Positions 24,881-33,247 of a stretch of 64,000 bases of DNA are shown one piece after another (positions within the stretch are counted from its first letter, which is position 1; every line of letters begins with the position of its first letter). Origin of the DNA: Berkiella sp964594635 (GTDB lineage Bacteria; Pseudomonadota; Gammaproteobacteria; Berkiellales; Berkiellaceae); contig CAZQMV010000003.1 of assembly GCA_964594635.1 (NCBI GenBank), positions 62,001 to 126,000 of the forward strand, read 5' to 3'. The position numbers and the translations under genes are program-made. A model generated the notes under the pieces. It did not search any database. It saw only the letters and a program-made list of their open reading frames with translations, and was not told where the DNA came from.

Positions 24881-27271
24881 CTAGTTGCCCTCACATGCTA
24901 GGATTTCAATAGAACTCATCGAAGCACCTAAAGATTGTGTTTCAGGGATGCCACTTGCTATCCACACGCCACCCGTTGGGATCGATTCATCAATCAGAAT
25001 ACCCATGGGCAAGGAACGCTGATTCTTTTCAACCACATACACTTGCTGATCTTGTTTTAAACCGAGCTGCTTCGCATCGGCTGGATGAACACGTACTTTA
25101 CGCGACATCTTAGCATCTTGCGTTTCTTGTAAGGCAGCTGCTCGACGCGTAATGCCGTCAACGGCATACAGGGAAGTGAAACCTAATCGCACCAAACCAT
25201 TTTGTTCTTTCAATGCATTACCAGGGTAAGGCATTGCTAATAAATTTTCTTGTTCCAATTTGGATTGATTGGCCAAGCTTTGTAGCTCTTTGCCAATTTC
25301 TTCAATGCTTTCATAATTAAAATCGGGTAAATGGAGTAAATTACCCATCACACGCAGTACCTTCCATGCCGGTCGGCTCTGCTCAAATGGCGAAGCCACC
25401 GGTTCAAATTGTTGCCATTCGCCAAATCCATTCACGTAAGTCCCCGCCATTTCGGAAATGGGTGTGACTGGCAATATCACATCAGCATATTCTCTATAAT
25501 GAGGGCTATCAAAAGCACTTAGCACTATGACCGAACTCGCTTGTTTTAACGCATGTAGTGCCTGCGAAGGATTGGCACAGTCTAATTCTGGTTCACAATT
25601 GAGTAAGAAATAGGTTTGACGAGGCTCTTGCAACATTTGCGTTGCATTTAATCCTAGCTTGGACGTTTTAACGCCAAACGGTAAACGATGTGGTACAGCA
25701 CCTGCTAACCAACCACCCGCACTATTGGCACCATTGGTCATCTCGCCCCAGGTTGCGCCGGTTATTTTGGCAATCAATCGTGATAACCAATAAATGGTTG
25801 CGGCCATCGGATGGTTAATGGCAAATTGCCCTAATAACACGCTTATCTTTTGCGTTGCTAAAATCGCTTTAGCAGCACTTAAAGAAGCTATTGATGGTGA
25901 TACATTGGTAATCGCAAACAGCACTTCGCTTGGGACAAGCGATTGTTTATCGTTGGGTAAATGATCGTAAAGTGCTTTAATCACTTCTAACAGCGGTGTG
26001 ACTAAATCCCCTTTTGAACCAACCCATGATTTCTGAATAGGGAAATGATGAGCGGCTTCCCAGGCACCAATGGTGTAAACATGACCACCATGCAAGGTTG
26101 CTTTGCGCGCGCGATGTCCCACAATGGGCTGTTCTTTATGGATATCACAGCCGACAAAAATAATGGATTCTTGAAATTCTAAATCGGCCAGTGAAATCCC
26201 AAGTTGTGGGAAACTGCCGCTTGACTCTTGATGACGATGATCCATTTGGCGTAAGCGGTGATCAATATGCTGGCAACCTAATCCACGAAATAGCTTTTGT
26301 AACAAATAAAATTCTTCAACGGTGCTATTGGGTGACGCTAAAACACCTACATTATCTGGTGATGTTTTTTGGATTTTTTCTGCGACAACACTCAACGCAG
26401 TTAACCAGTCTGTTTGTTCCCATTGACCATTTTTCTTGATTAAGGGCTGCTGCAGTCTATCGGCATGATTCAGTCCTTCATAACTGAAGCGATCGCGATC
26501 CGAGAGCCACACTTCATTCAAAGCTTCTTTTTCTCTGGGTAACGCGCGGATCACTTTATCACGCAAGGTGTGGAAAAACAGATTCGATCCCACACAATCA
26601 TGCATCGAGACACTGGGTTTAGCTTGTAGTTCCCACGCTCTTGCTTCAAAGCGAAAGGGTTTAGAGGTCAAGGCACCTACAGGGCATAAATCAATCACGT
26701 TGCCTGACATTTCGGAATTCACACTCTTTTCAACATAAGTGCCAATTTCCATAAATTCGCCGCGACCGGTGGCACCTAATTCACGCACGCCTGCCACTTC
26801 AGCACCAAATCGAACGCAGCGAGTGCATTGAATGCAGCGGGTCATTTCAGTGCTAATTAAAGGACCAATATCTTTATCTTTGACAACCCGTTTGCCTTCT
26901 TCGTAACGCGAAGTATCTTTACCATACTCTAAAGCAACGTCTTGCAATTCACATTGGCCACCTTGATCACAAATCGGACAATCAAGCGGATGGTTAATTA
27001 ATAAAAATTCCATCACCGATTTTTGCGCATCAACAGCACGAGGTGACTTAGTAGACACTTTCATGCCATCGGTAACAGGGGTTGCACAAGCTGGCAGTGG
27101 TTTAGGCGCATTGGCCACATCGACCAAACACATACGGCAATTTGCCGCAATCGATAATTTTTTATGATAGCAAAAACGCGGGATCGCAATACCGAGTTCA
27201 TCAGCCGCCTCAATGATCATTTGACCTGGGCGAACTTCAATTTTTTTGCCATCAATTTCGATAAGTGCCAT
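24881..27271 (-). CDS. nuoG: NADH-quinone oxidoreductase subunit G
   Basis: 796 residues, ATG at 27271. The N-terminus is a ferredoxin-like 2Fe-2S domain (PRFCYHKKLSIAANCRMCLV), then CPICDQGGQCELQD with a His-Cys3 4Fe-4S site, then TRCIQCTRCVRFG. The rest is a molybdopterin-oxidoreductase-like domain without molybdenum cofactor function. Electron-wire subunit of complex I. The gene lies 9 nt after nuoF. Confidence 0.96.
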   Translation of the reverse strand: MALIEIDGKKIEVRPGQMIIEAADELGIAIPRFCYHKKLSIAANCRMCLVDVANAPKPLPACATPVTDGMKVSTKSPRAVDAQKSVMEFLLINHPLDCPICDQGGQCELQDVALEYGKDTSRYEEGKRVVKDKDIGPLISTEMTRCIQCTRCVRFGAEVAGVRELGATGRGEFMEIGTYVEKSVNSEMSGNVIDLCPVGALTSKPFRFEARAWELQAKPSVSMHDCVGSNLFFHTLRDKVIRALPREKEALNEVWLSDRDRFSYEGLNHADRLQQPLIKKNGQWEQTDWLTALSVVAEKIQKTSPDNVGVLASPNSTVEEFYLLQKLFRGLGCQHIDHRLRQMDHRHQESSGSFPQLGISLADLEFQESIIFVGCDIHKEQPIVGHRARKATLHGGHVYTIGAWEAAHHFPIQKSWVGSKGDLVTPLLEVIKALYDHLPNDKQSLVPSEVLFAITNVSPSIASLSAAKAILATQKISVLLGQFAINHPMAATIYWLSRLIAKITGATWGEMTNGANSAGGWLAGAVPHRLPFGVKTSKLGLNATQMLQEPRQTYFLLNCEPELDCANPSQALHALKQASSVIVLSAFDSPHYREYADVILPVTPISEMAGTYVNGFGEWQQFEPVASPFEQSRPAWKVLRVMGNLLHLPDFNYESIEEIGKELQSLANQSKLEQENLLAMPYPGNALKEQNGLVRLGFTSLYAVDGITRRAAALQETQDAKMSRKVRVHPADAKQLGLKQDQQVYVVEKNQRSLPMGILIDESIPTGGVWIASGIPETQSLGASMSSIEILACEGN

Positions 27272-27280
27272 CGATCTCTC

Positions 27281-28558
27281 CTATGATACCATCGACTTTT
27301 TATGTTCGATCATATATTCAAATTCATTTCGATAATGCTTTATAAAGCTACGTACCGGCATTGCTGCGGCGTCACCCAACGCACAAATTGTTCGACCCAT
27401 GATATTTTCGGCAACACTATCGAGTACTGCTAAATCACGGTGATTACCCTCACCATGCATAATGCGGTGTAAAATGCGTGCTAACCAACCTGTGCCTTCT
27501 CGACACGGTGTGCATTGCCCACAAGATTCTTCAAAATAAAAGTCTGAAATGCGCGCTAGCATTTTCACCATGCAAGTGGTCTCATCCATCACGATAACTG
27601 CGCCGCTACCTAACATGGAGCCCGCTTTAGAAATGGCGTCGTAATCCATATTCAGCGTCATCATCACATCACCTGGTAATACAGGAACGGATGAACCACC
27701 AGGAATAACCGCTTTTAATTTACGGTTATCTTTCATACCGCCAGCCATCGCTAATAATTCACTAAAGGGGGTGCCGAGCGGAATTTCATAATTACCTGGC
27801 TTATTCACATGACCTGAAACACAAAATATTTTGCAACCGCCATTATTGGGCAGTCCCATATCTAAAAACCATTGACCGCCATGTTGCAAAATAACCGGAA
27901 CGGAAGCAAAGCTTTCGGTATTGTTAATCGTGGTGGGTTTACCAAACACCCCATAGTTCGCGGGGAATGGGGGCTTGAAACGGGGTAGACCTTTTTTGCC
28001 TTCAAGTGATTCCATTAAAGCGGTTTCTTCGCCACAAATGTAGGCACCTGCGCCATACACATTGTGTAATTCAAAATCAAAGTCGGAACCTAAAATGTTC
28101 TTCCCTAAAAAGCCCTGTTCATGCGCTTCTTTTAAAGCTTGTTCCATACGATCAAATGGCTCATGGAATTCACCTCGAATGTAGTTATAACCTACGGTGG
28201 CTCCCATCACGTAACCAGCAATCGCCATCCCTTCAATGAGTTGGTGCGGATTAAAGCGTAAAATGTCACGATCTTTAAAAGTGCCTGGTTCGCCCTCATC
28301 GGAATTACAAACCACATATTTTTGACCTGGCTTACTGCGAGGGACGAAGCTCCACTTTAAACCCGTGGGAAAGCCCGCACCGCCACGACCACGCAATACG
28401 GATGTTTTGAGTTCGGCAATAATATTTTCTGGTGGCGTTTGTTCTTTGATAATTTTTTGCCACACTGAATAGCCACCCACACTTAAATAAGCTTCGAGTG
28501 ACCAAGGCGTTTGGTGAGATAACGTGCGAAAACAAACTTGATTCGTGCTGACCGTCAT
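27281..28558 (-). CDS. nuoF: NADH-quinone oxidoreductase subunit F
   Basis: 425 residues, ATG at 28558. NADH- and FMN-binding subunit where electrons enter complex I. The Gly-rich NADH motif RGRGGAGFPTGLKWSF (residue ~57-72), the FMN-binding segment CNSDEGEPGTFKDRD and CGEETALMESLEG are all present, with the 4Fe-4S ligands in SCGQCTPCREG and a fourth Cys near TICALGDAAAMP. Starts 3 nt after nuoE. Confidence 0.97.
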   Translation of the reverse strand: MTVSTNQVCFRTLSHQTPWSLEAYLSVGGYSVWQKIIKEQTPPENIIAELKTSVLRGRGGAGFPTGLKWSFVPRSKPGQKYVVCNSDEGEPGTFKDRDILRFNPHQLIEGMAIAGYVMGATVGYNYIRGEFHEPFDRMEQALKEAHEQGFLGKNILGSDFDFELHNVYGAGAYICGEETALMESLEGKKGLPRFKPPFPANYGVFGKPTTINNTESFASVPVILQHGGQWFLDMGLPNNGGCKIFCVSGHVNKPGNYEIPLGTPFSELLAMAGGMKDNRKLKAVIPGGSSVPVLPGDVMMTLNMDYDAISKAGSMLGSGAVIVMDETTCMVKMLARISDFYFEESCGQCTPCREGTGWLARILHRIMHGEGNHRDLAVLDSVAENIMGRTICALGDAAAMPVRSFIKHYRNEFEYMIEHKKSMVS

Positions 28559-28561
28559 TGG

Positions 28562-29071
28562 CTACTCCAACGATGCTAAGATTTTGTCAATTTTTTCAGG
28601 AGTCAGATTTTCGTAATACTTACGACCAATCTGCATCATAGGAGCCACACCACAAGCCGCCAAACATTCCACAGATTTAATAGTGTATTTGCCGTCTTTG
28701 GTCGTTTCACCTAGCTTAACGCCCAGCTTCTTCTTTAAATAATCAACAACTTCATCCGAGCCCCGGAGCATGCAAGAAATATTCGTGCACACACAGATTT
28801 TATGTTTACCAACGGGTTTTAGCTCGAACATGCTATAAAAGGTTGCCACTTCATACACCGCAATTTTAGGCATACCTAAATAGGCAGCGACAGCATCCAT
28901 TAATGGAGTGGTGAGATAACCCCCATTGTCGTCTTGAACCATGGTCAGAGCAGCAATCACACCGGCTTGGCGTTGTTCAGCAGGATATTTTTTTAACCAT
29001 TCATCAATTCTGCCACGCGTTTCTTGTGACAACACAGCAGGTGAAACAATATTTTTAACTGATTCATTCAT
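28562..29071 (-). CDS. nuoE: NADH-quinone oxidoreductase subunit E
   Basis: 169 residues; the ATG overlaps the nuoD stop by 1 nt. A thioredoxin-fold protein with a 2Fe-2S cluster (N1a). Ligands are in CVCTNISCMLRG and CLAACGVAP. Works with NuoF and NuoG in the NADH dehydrogenase module. Confidence 0.96.
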   Translation of the reverse strand: MNESVKNIVSPAVLSQETRGRIDEWLKKYPAEQRQAGVIAALTMVQDDNGGYLTTPLMDAVAAYLGMPKIAVYEVATFYSMFELKPVGKHKICVCTNISCMLRGSDEVVDYLKKKLGVKLGETTKDGKYTIKSVECLAACGVAPMMQIGRKYYENLTPEKIDKILASLE

Positions 29072-30324
29072 TAGCGATCGATCTCCCCAAATACAATATC
29101 TTGGGTTCCGATGATAGCGACCACATCGGCGATCATATGCCCTTTCGCCATCTCTTCTATAGAAGCCAAGTGCGGGAATCCAGCAGCGCGGACTTTTACG
29201 CGATAAGGTTTATTAGCACCGTCTGACACTAAATAGACCCCAAATTCTCCTTTAGGATGTTCAATTGCGGCATACGCTTCGCCTTCGGGAACACAGTACC
29301 CTTCAGTGAAGAGTTTGAAATGATGGATCAACGATTCCATCCCCTCTTTCATCTCTTCGCGGCTTGGCGGAATAATTTTATTATCATTGATGATGACCGG
29401 ACCTGGGTTTTTTCTTAACCATTCAACGCATTGACGAATAATGCGGTTGGATTGACGCATTTCTTCAATGCGCACACAGTAACGATCGTAGCAATCACCT
29501 TCTTTTCCGATAGGGATATCAAAATCCATCTTCGAATATGCAGCATAAGGTTGTTTTTTTCTCACATCCCAAGCAATGCCCGATCCTCTTAACATTGGGC
29601 CACTAAACCCAAGCTGCATGGCACGCTCTGGCGATACCACACCAATCCCAACGGTTCGCTGTTTCCAAATTCGGTTGTCGGTTAATAACGTTTCATAGTC
29701 ATCAACACATTTAGGGAAGCGTTCAGTAAATGCCCAAATAAAATCGAGCAACGATCCCTCGCGGGTTTCGTTTAATTGCTTAACCGCTTTTTCAGAATGC
29801 CACATCGACGCTTTATATTTTGGCATTTGGTTGGGCAGATCACGGTACACACCACCTGGGCGATAATAAGTGGCATGCATTCTGGCACCGCTGACTGCTT
29901 CATAGCAATCCATGAGATCTTCTCTTTCACGAAACGCATATAAGAAAACGGTCATTGCACCAATATCTAACGCATGCGCGCCTAACCACATCAAGTGATT
30001 TAATACACGGGTGATTTCATCAAACATCGTGCGGATATACAGTGCACGTTCGGGCACTGTCACACCCAATAATTTCTCGATGGCTAACACATAACCGTGT
30101 TCGTTGCACATCATCGAAACATAATCTAAGCGATCCATATAACCGATGCTTTGATTGTAAGGTTTGTTTTCTGCTAATTTTTCGGTGGCACGGTGCAATA
30201 AGCCCACATGCGGATCCGCTCTTTGGATCGTTTCACCATCTAATTCTAATATCAGACGTAATACACCATGGGCCGCAGGATGTTGCGGTCCAAAATTCAT
30301 GGTGTAATTTTTAATTTCACTCAT
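29071..30324 (-). CDS. nuoD: NADH-quinone oxidoreductase subunit D
   Basis: 417 residues, ATG at 30324. The 49-kDa, hydrogenase-like subunit forming the quinone site with NuoB. Motifs include NFGPQHPAAHGVLRLILELDGE, DPHVGLLHRATEKL, and the conserved C-terminal IGTQDIVFGEIDR. It is separate from nuoC (not fused as in enterobacteria) and overlaps it by 4 nt. Confidence 0.97.
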   Translation of the reverse strand: MSEIKNYTMNFGPQHPAAHGVLRLILELDGETIQRADPHVGLLHRATEKLAENKPYNQSIGYMDRLDYVSMMCNEHGYVLAIEKLLGVTVPERALYIRTMFDEITRVLNHLMWLGAHALDIGAMTVFLYAFREREDLMDCYEAVSGARMHATYYRPGGVYRDLPNQMPKYKASMWHSEKAVKQLNETREGSLLDFIWAFTERFPKCVDDYETLLTDNRIWKQRTVGIGVVSPERAMQLGFSGPMLRGSGIAWDVRKKQPYAAYSKMDFDIPIGKEGDCYDRYCVRIEEMRQSNRIIRQCVEWLRKNPGPVIINDNKIIPPSREEMKEGMESLIHHFKLFTEGYCVPEGEAYAAIEHPKGEFGVYLVSDGANKPYRVKVRAAGFPHLASIEEMAKGHMIADVVAIIGTQDIVFGEIDR

Positions 30325-31019
30325 ACCGGAGCCCCTTTTACGTCTTCGGGAGCAAAACCATCCTCGAAGCTTTTACGGATCACTTTGGGCACCAGTGTTC
30401 TTGGCACAATATCGACAGGTTCATAAATAACGCGCTGTTCTTTGGCGTCGTAACGAACTTCCACATTGCCAGACAACGGAAAATCTTTTCTGAATGGATG
30501 CCCAATAAAACCATAATCGGTTAACAAACGGCGCAAATCAGGATGGTTGTTAAACAAGATCCCATATAAATCAAAAGCTTCGCGTTCATACCAATTCGCT
30601 GCGCTCCAAACAGTCACCACAGAATCAATTAAGGGTTTTTGGTCAGGAACAAAGGCTTTAACACGCAAACGGTGATTCTTGCTGATTGATAATAAGTGGT
30701 AAACAACTGCAAAACGGGGCTTTTCCCATTCTGTGCTTGGAAATACTTCAGCGATAGGTCTAACAGCTCGCTCAAATCCTTTAGCCGTTGCGGTGGTTGT
30801 TTCCCATTCACTGATACCATAGTGCAAATAGTCAACGCCACATAAATCCATCAACTGTTCGAAAAGTAACTCAGGATGGGTGCGAAGCAATTCACAGGCT
30901 TTGACAATGTCACTTGCCTTCACTTCAATCGTGATTTCATCATTGGCAATTGTGAGATTTTCTAGGTGTGAGCCTAACACTTGTGGCAAAAGTTCTGCTA
31001 ATTGGGTAAGGCTGCTCAT
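30321..31019 (-). CDS. nuoC: NADH-quinone oxidoreductase subunit C
   Basis: 232 residues, ATG at 31019. 30-kDa subunit of the connecting module. The family signature WYEREAFDLYGILFNNHPDLRRLL and DYGFIGHPFRKDFPLSG is complete. The start overlaps the nuoB stop by 4 nt and the end overlaps nuoD by 4 nt. Confidence 0.97.
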   Translation of the reverse strand: MSSLTQLAELLPQVLGSHLENLTIANDEITIEVKASDIVKACELLRTHPELLFEQLMDLCGVDYLHYGISEWETTTATAKGFERAVRPIAEVFPSTEWEKPRFAVVYHLLSISKNHRLRVKAFVPDQKPLIDSVVTVWSAANWYEREAFDLYGILFNNHPDLRRLLTDYGFIGHPFRKDFPLSGNVEVRYDAKEQRVIYEPVDIVPRTLVPKVIRKSFEDGFAPEDVKGAPV

Positions 31020-31501
31020 GCTTTTTCCCTTTCAATCGTATTGTTACGACGGATTTTATTTTGAAGCTGTAAAATCCCGTAAAGCAGAGCCTCAGCAGTA
31101 GGTGGACAACCAGGCACATAAACATCAACGGGTACAATACGATCACAACCACGAACGACAGAAAACGAGTAATGGTAATAACCGCCCCCATTGGCACAGG
31201 ATCCCATCGAGATCACCCAACGTGGTTCAGGCATTTGATCGTAAACTTTACGCAATGCTGGGGCCATCTTGTTACAGAGCGTTCCTGCCACAATCATCAC
31301 GTCGCTTTGCCGTGGTGAAGGTCGAAAAACGATACCAAAGCGATCTAAGTCATAACGCGAAGCACCTGCATGCATCATCTCGACTGCACAGCACGCCAGA
31401 CCAAAAGTCATTGGCCACATTGAGCCGGTTCGTGCCCAATTCATTAGCTTATCTAGAGAAGTTGTCACAAACCCCTGTTTGAGTGCGCCTACTACTCCCA
31501 T
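31016..31501 (-). CDS. nuoB: NADH-quinone oxidoreductase subunit B
   Basis: 161 residues from the ATG at 31501 (MGVVGALKQGF), which has AAAGGGG a few nt upstream; a frame from 31522 adds seven residues that the family lacks. Holds terminal cluster N2: ligands in ACCAVEMM (tandem Cys), SMGSCANGGGYY and VPGCPPTAE. Overlaps the nuoA end by 10 nt. Confidence 0.96.
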   Translation of the reverse strand: MGVVGALKQGFVTTSLDKLMNWARTGSMWPMTFGLACCAVEMMHAGASRYDLDRFGIVFRPSPRQSDVMIVAGTLCNKMAPALRKVYDQMPEPRWVISMGSCANGGGYYHYSFSVVRGCDRIVPVDVYVPGCPPTAEALLYGILQLQNKIRRNNTIEREKA

Positions 31502-31848
31502 TCGAGTGCCCCTTTCTTCCATTCATAGATAAAGCCAATTAATAACAGACCTAAGAAGATCCCCATGGCAATAATGGGTGTCCAAGACAGATCTTTGAAA
31601 ATGACGGCCCAAGGAAATAAGAAGGCAACTTCGAGATCAAAAATGATAAAGAGAATCGCAATCAGGTAAAAACGCACGTCAAACTTAAGGCGAGCATTTT
31701 CAAACGGCACAAACCCGCATTCATACTGTGAAAGCTTTTCAGGATTGGGTTTCGAAGGGGAAATAAGTGCCCCAAGGCCGATGAGTAATGTACCCAGACC
31801 TAGAGCCAACCCCATAAAAATGAGAACTGGAAGGTAATTTTCTAACAC
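31492..31848 (-). CDS. nuoA: NADH-quinone oxidoreductase subunit A
   Basis: 118 residues, ATG at 31848, three membrane helices. The family signature is KLSQYECGFVPFENARLKFDVRFYLIAILFIIFDLEVAFLFPW, with the loop Cys (YECG) near the quinone site. First gene of the complex I operon, about 95 nt downstream of tRNA-Leu on the same strand; the promoter is not obvious, so transcription may come from upstream. Confidence 0.97.
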   Translation of the reverse strand: MLENYLPVLIFMGLALGLGTLLIGLGALISPSKPNPEKLSQYECGFVPFENARLKFDVRFYLIAILFIIFDLEVAFLFPWAVIFKDLSWTPIIAMGIFLGLLLIGFIYEWKKGALEWE

Positions 31849-31942
31849 TTTTTAGAATCCTTACCCAGGAAATAAGTTGAGCCTAAAAACAGATGCTACA
31901 GGCCTTGTTGAAGATCTACAACAGAGTTTACTTACGGATAAA

Positions 31943-32027
31943 TGGTGCCGAAGGCCGGACTCGAACCGGCATAGCTTGCGCCGCTGCCCCCTCAAGACAG
32001 TGTGTCTACCAATTTCACCACTTCGGC
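31943..32027 (-). tRNA. tRNA-Leu (anticodon GAG)
   Basis: The minus strand folds into an 85-nt class II tRNA: acceptor GCCGAAG/CTTCGGC, D-arm with TGGTGAAATTGGTAGACAC, anticodon loop CTTGAGG (anticodon GAG), a long variable arm GCGGCGCAAGCT, T-arm GCCGGTTCGAGTCCGGC, and an encoded CCA end. Between secG and nuoA, the usual spot in related gammaproteobacteria. Confidence 0.97.
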
Positions 32028-32043
32028 ATTGTCATTCTTGAAC

Positions 32044-32367
32044 TTATTCTGGAATGCTCCCTTCTTTAGGGGCAGCGTCAGTCGTTGCAGGCGCTGTTTG
32101 TTCCATCGGCGCAACAACCTCCTTTGCAGGTCGGTATTGTCGATTGATCCAGAATGCTAAAAATAAGTTTAATATGAAAAAGATCGTCGCTAGGGTACCG
32201 GTTGCTCGGCTCATAAAACCACCTGAGCCCTGACTTCCAAACACGGTCTGTGAGGCGCCACTACCAAAAGCTGCTCCGGCTTGTGCCCCTTTCCCTTGTT
32301 GCATCAGGATCAACCCGATCAACAACAGCGCAACTACAATGTGGAATACTAACATTAACTCGTACAT
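32044..32367 (-). CDS. secG: Protein-export membrane protein SecG
   Basis: 107 residues, ATG at 32367. Small accessory subunit of the SecYEG translocon. Two membrane helices flank the family motif LILMQQGKGAQAGAAFGSGASQTVFGS; the C-terminal tail is Pro/Ala-rich (MEQTAPATTDAAPKEG). Lies 2 nt after tpiA and 16 nt before the tRNA. Confidence 0.95.
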   Translation of the reverse strand: MYELMLVFHIVVALLLIGLILMQQGKGAQAGAAFGSGASQTVFGSQGSGGFMSRATGTLATIFFILNLFLAFWINRQYRPAKEVVAPMEQTAPATTDAAPKEGSIPE

Positions 32368-32369
32368 AA

Positions 32370-33131
32370 TTATTTATTCGACTCACAAATTGCCAAAAAT
32401 TCTTCTGCTTGCAACGATGCTCCACCCACCAATGCCCCATCAATATTGGGCATTTTAAATAGGGACGCTGCATTAGATGCTTTGACGCTGCCGCCATACA
32501 AAATGGGCAGTCGTTCTGCAACCGACGAATCATACCCGCCGACAGTCTCCCGAAGCAAGTGATGAACTGCTTCTGCTTGCTCTGGAGTGGCAGTTAACCC
32601 TGTGCCAATGGCCCAAATGGGTTCATAAGCCAATAAAGCACCATCAAATGCCATTGCACCATGACGCGTTAATATATCTTGTAACTGACTAACAACAACG
32701 GCATTGGTTTGTTCCGCAAGCCTTTGTGCATGGGTTTCACCGACGCATAAAACAGGAATAAGACCCGCTGTTTTAGCCGCAAAGAACTTATCAGCAATAT
32801 CGGTATCTGTTTCTTTATTGAAGTCGCGACGCTCGGAATGTCCGACAATCGCATATTGGCAGCCTTGCTCTAGCAGCATGGCAGCAGCAATTTGTCCGGT
32901 ATAGGCACCACTGGGATAAGCACTCACATCTTGGGCACCCAACTTAATTTTAGGATTAGCTGTAATCGCTTGTGAGGCTTGCGCTAAATAAACCGCAGGT
33001 GGGCAAATGACCATTTCAGTCGTTGGCAGATCTTGCCTCGTCGTCAAAGAATGAAAAAAAGCCGCAACATGTTGCTGGGAACCATTCATCTTCCAATTGC
33101 CGATAACATAGCGTTTGCGATTTGCTTGCAT
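32370..33131 (-). CDS. tpiA: Triosephosphate isomerase
   Basis: 253 residues, ATG at 33131. Interconverts dihydroxyacetone phosphate and glyceraldehyde 3-phosphate. The TIM-barrel catalytic residues are visible: Lys in GNWKMNG, His in IVGHSERR, Glu in LAYEPIWAIGTG, plus the phosphate-gripping LYGGSVKASN. Forms an operon with secG. Upstream, the neighbour is a kinase-like gene rather than glmM, as would be expected in relatives. Confidence 0.97.
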   Translation of the reverse strand: MQANRKRYVIGNWKMNGSQQHVAAFFHSLTTRQDLPTTEMVICPPAVYLAQASQAITANPKIKLGAQDVSAYPSGAYTGQIAAAMLLEQGCQYAIVGHSERRDFNKETDTDIADKFFAAKTAGLIPVLCVGETHAQRLAEQTNAVVVSQLQDILTRHGAMAFDGALLAYEPIWAIGTGLTATPEQAEAVHHLLRETVGGYDSSVAERLPILYGGSVKASNAASLFKMPNIDGALVGGASLQAEEFLAICESNK

Positions 33132-33247
33132 GTTGACTTATCAATAGCTGGTTAATCCTAAAGCGGGTTGAATATTACTGAGTTAACAAAGCGTTCGCAA
33201 GTAATGTCGCTATAAACTTAGATAAATAGCTTTATTAGATGGCTTAT

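Noticed and set aside
24880..24894. GTG start for nuoH
   Set aside because: The ATG at 24879 follows the nuoG stop with GAGGG at good spacing and needs no overlap.
17548..31482. Numerous ORFs of 60-140 codons antisense to the nuo genes
   Set aside because: All lie opposite conserved complex I coding sequence and have no start signals or recognisable domains.
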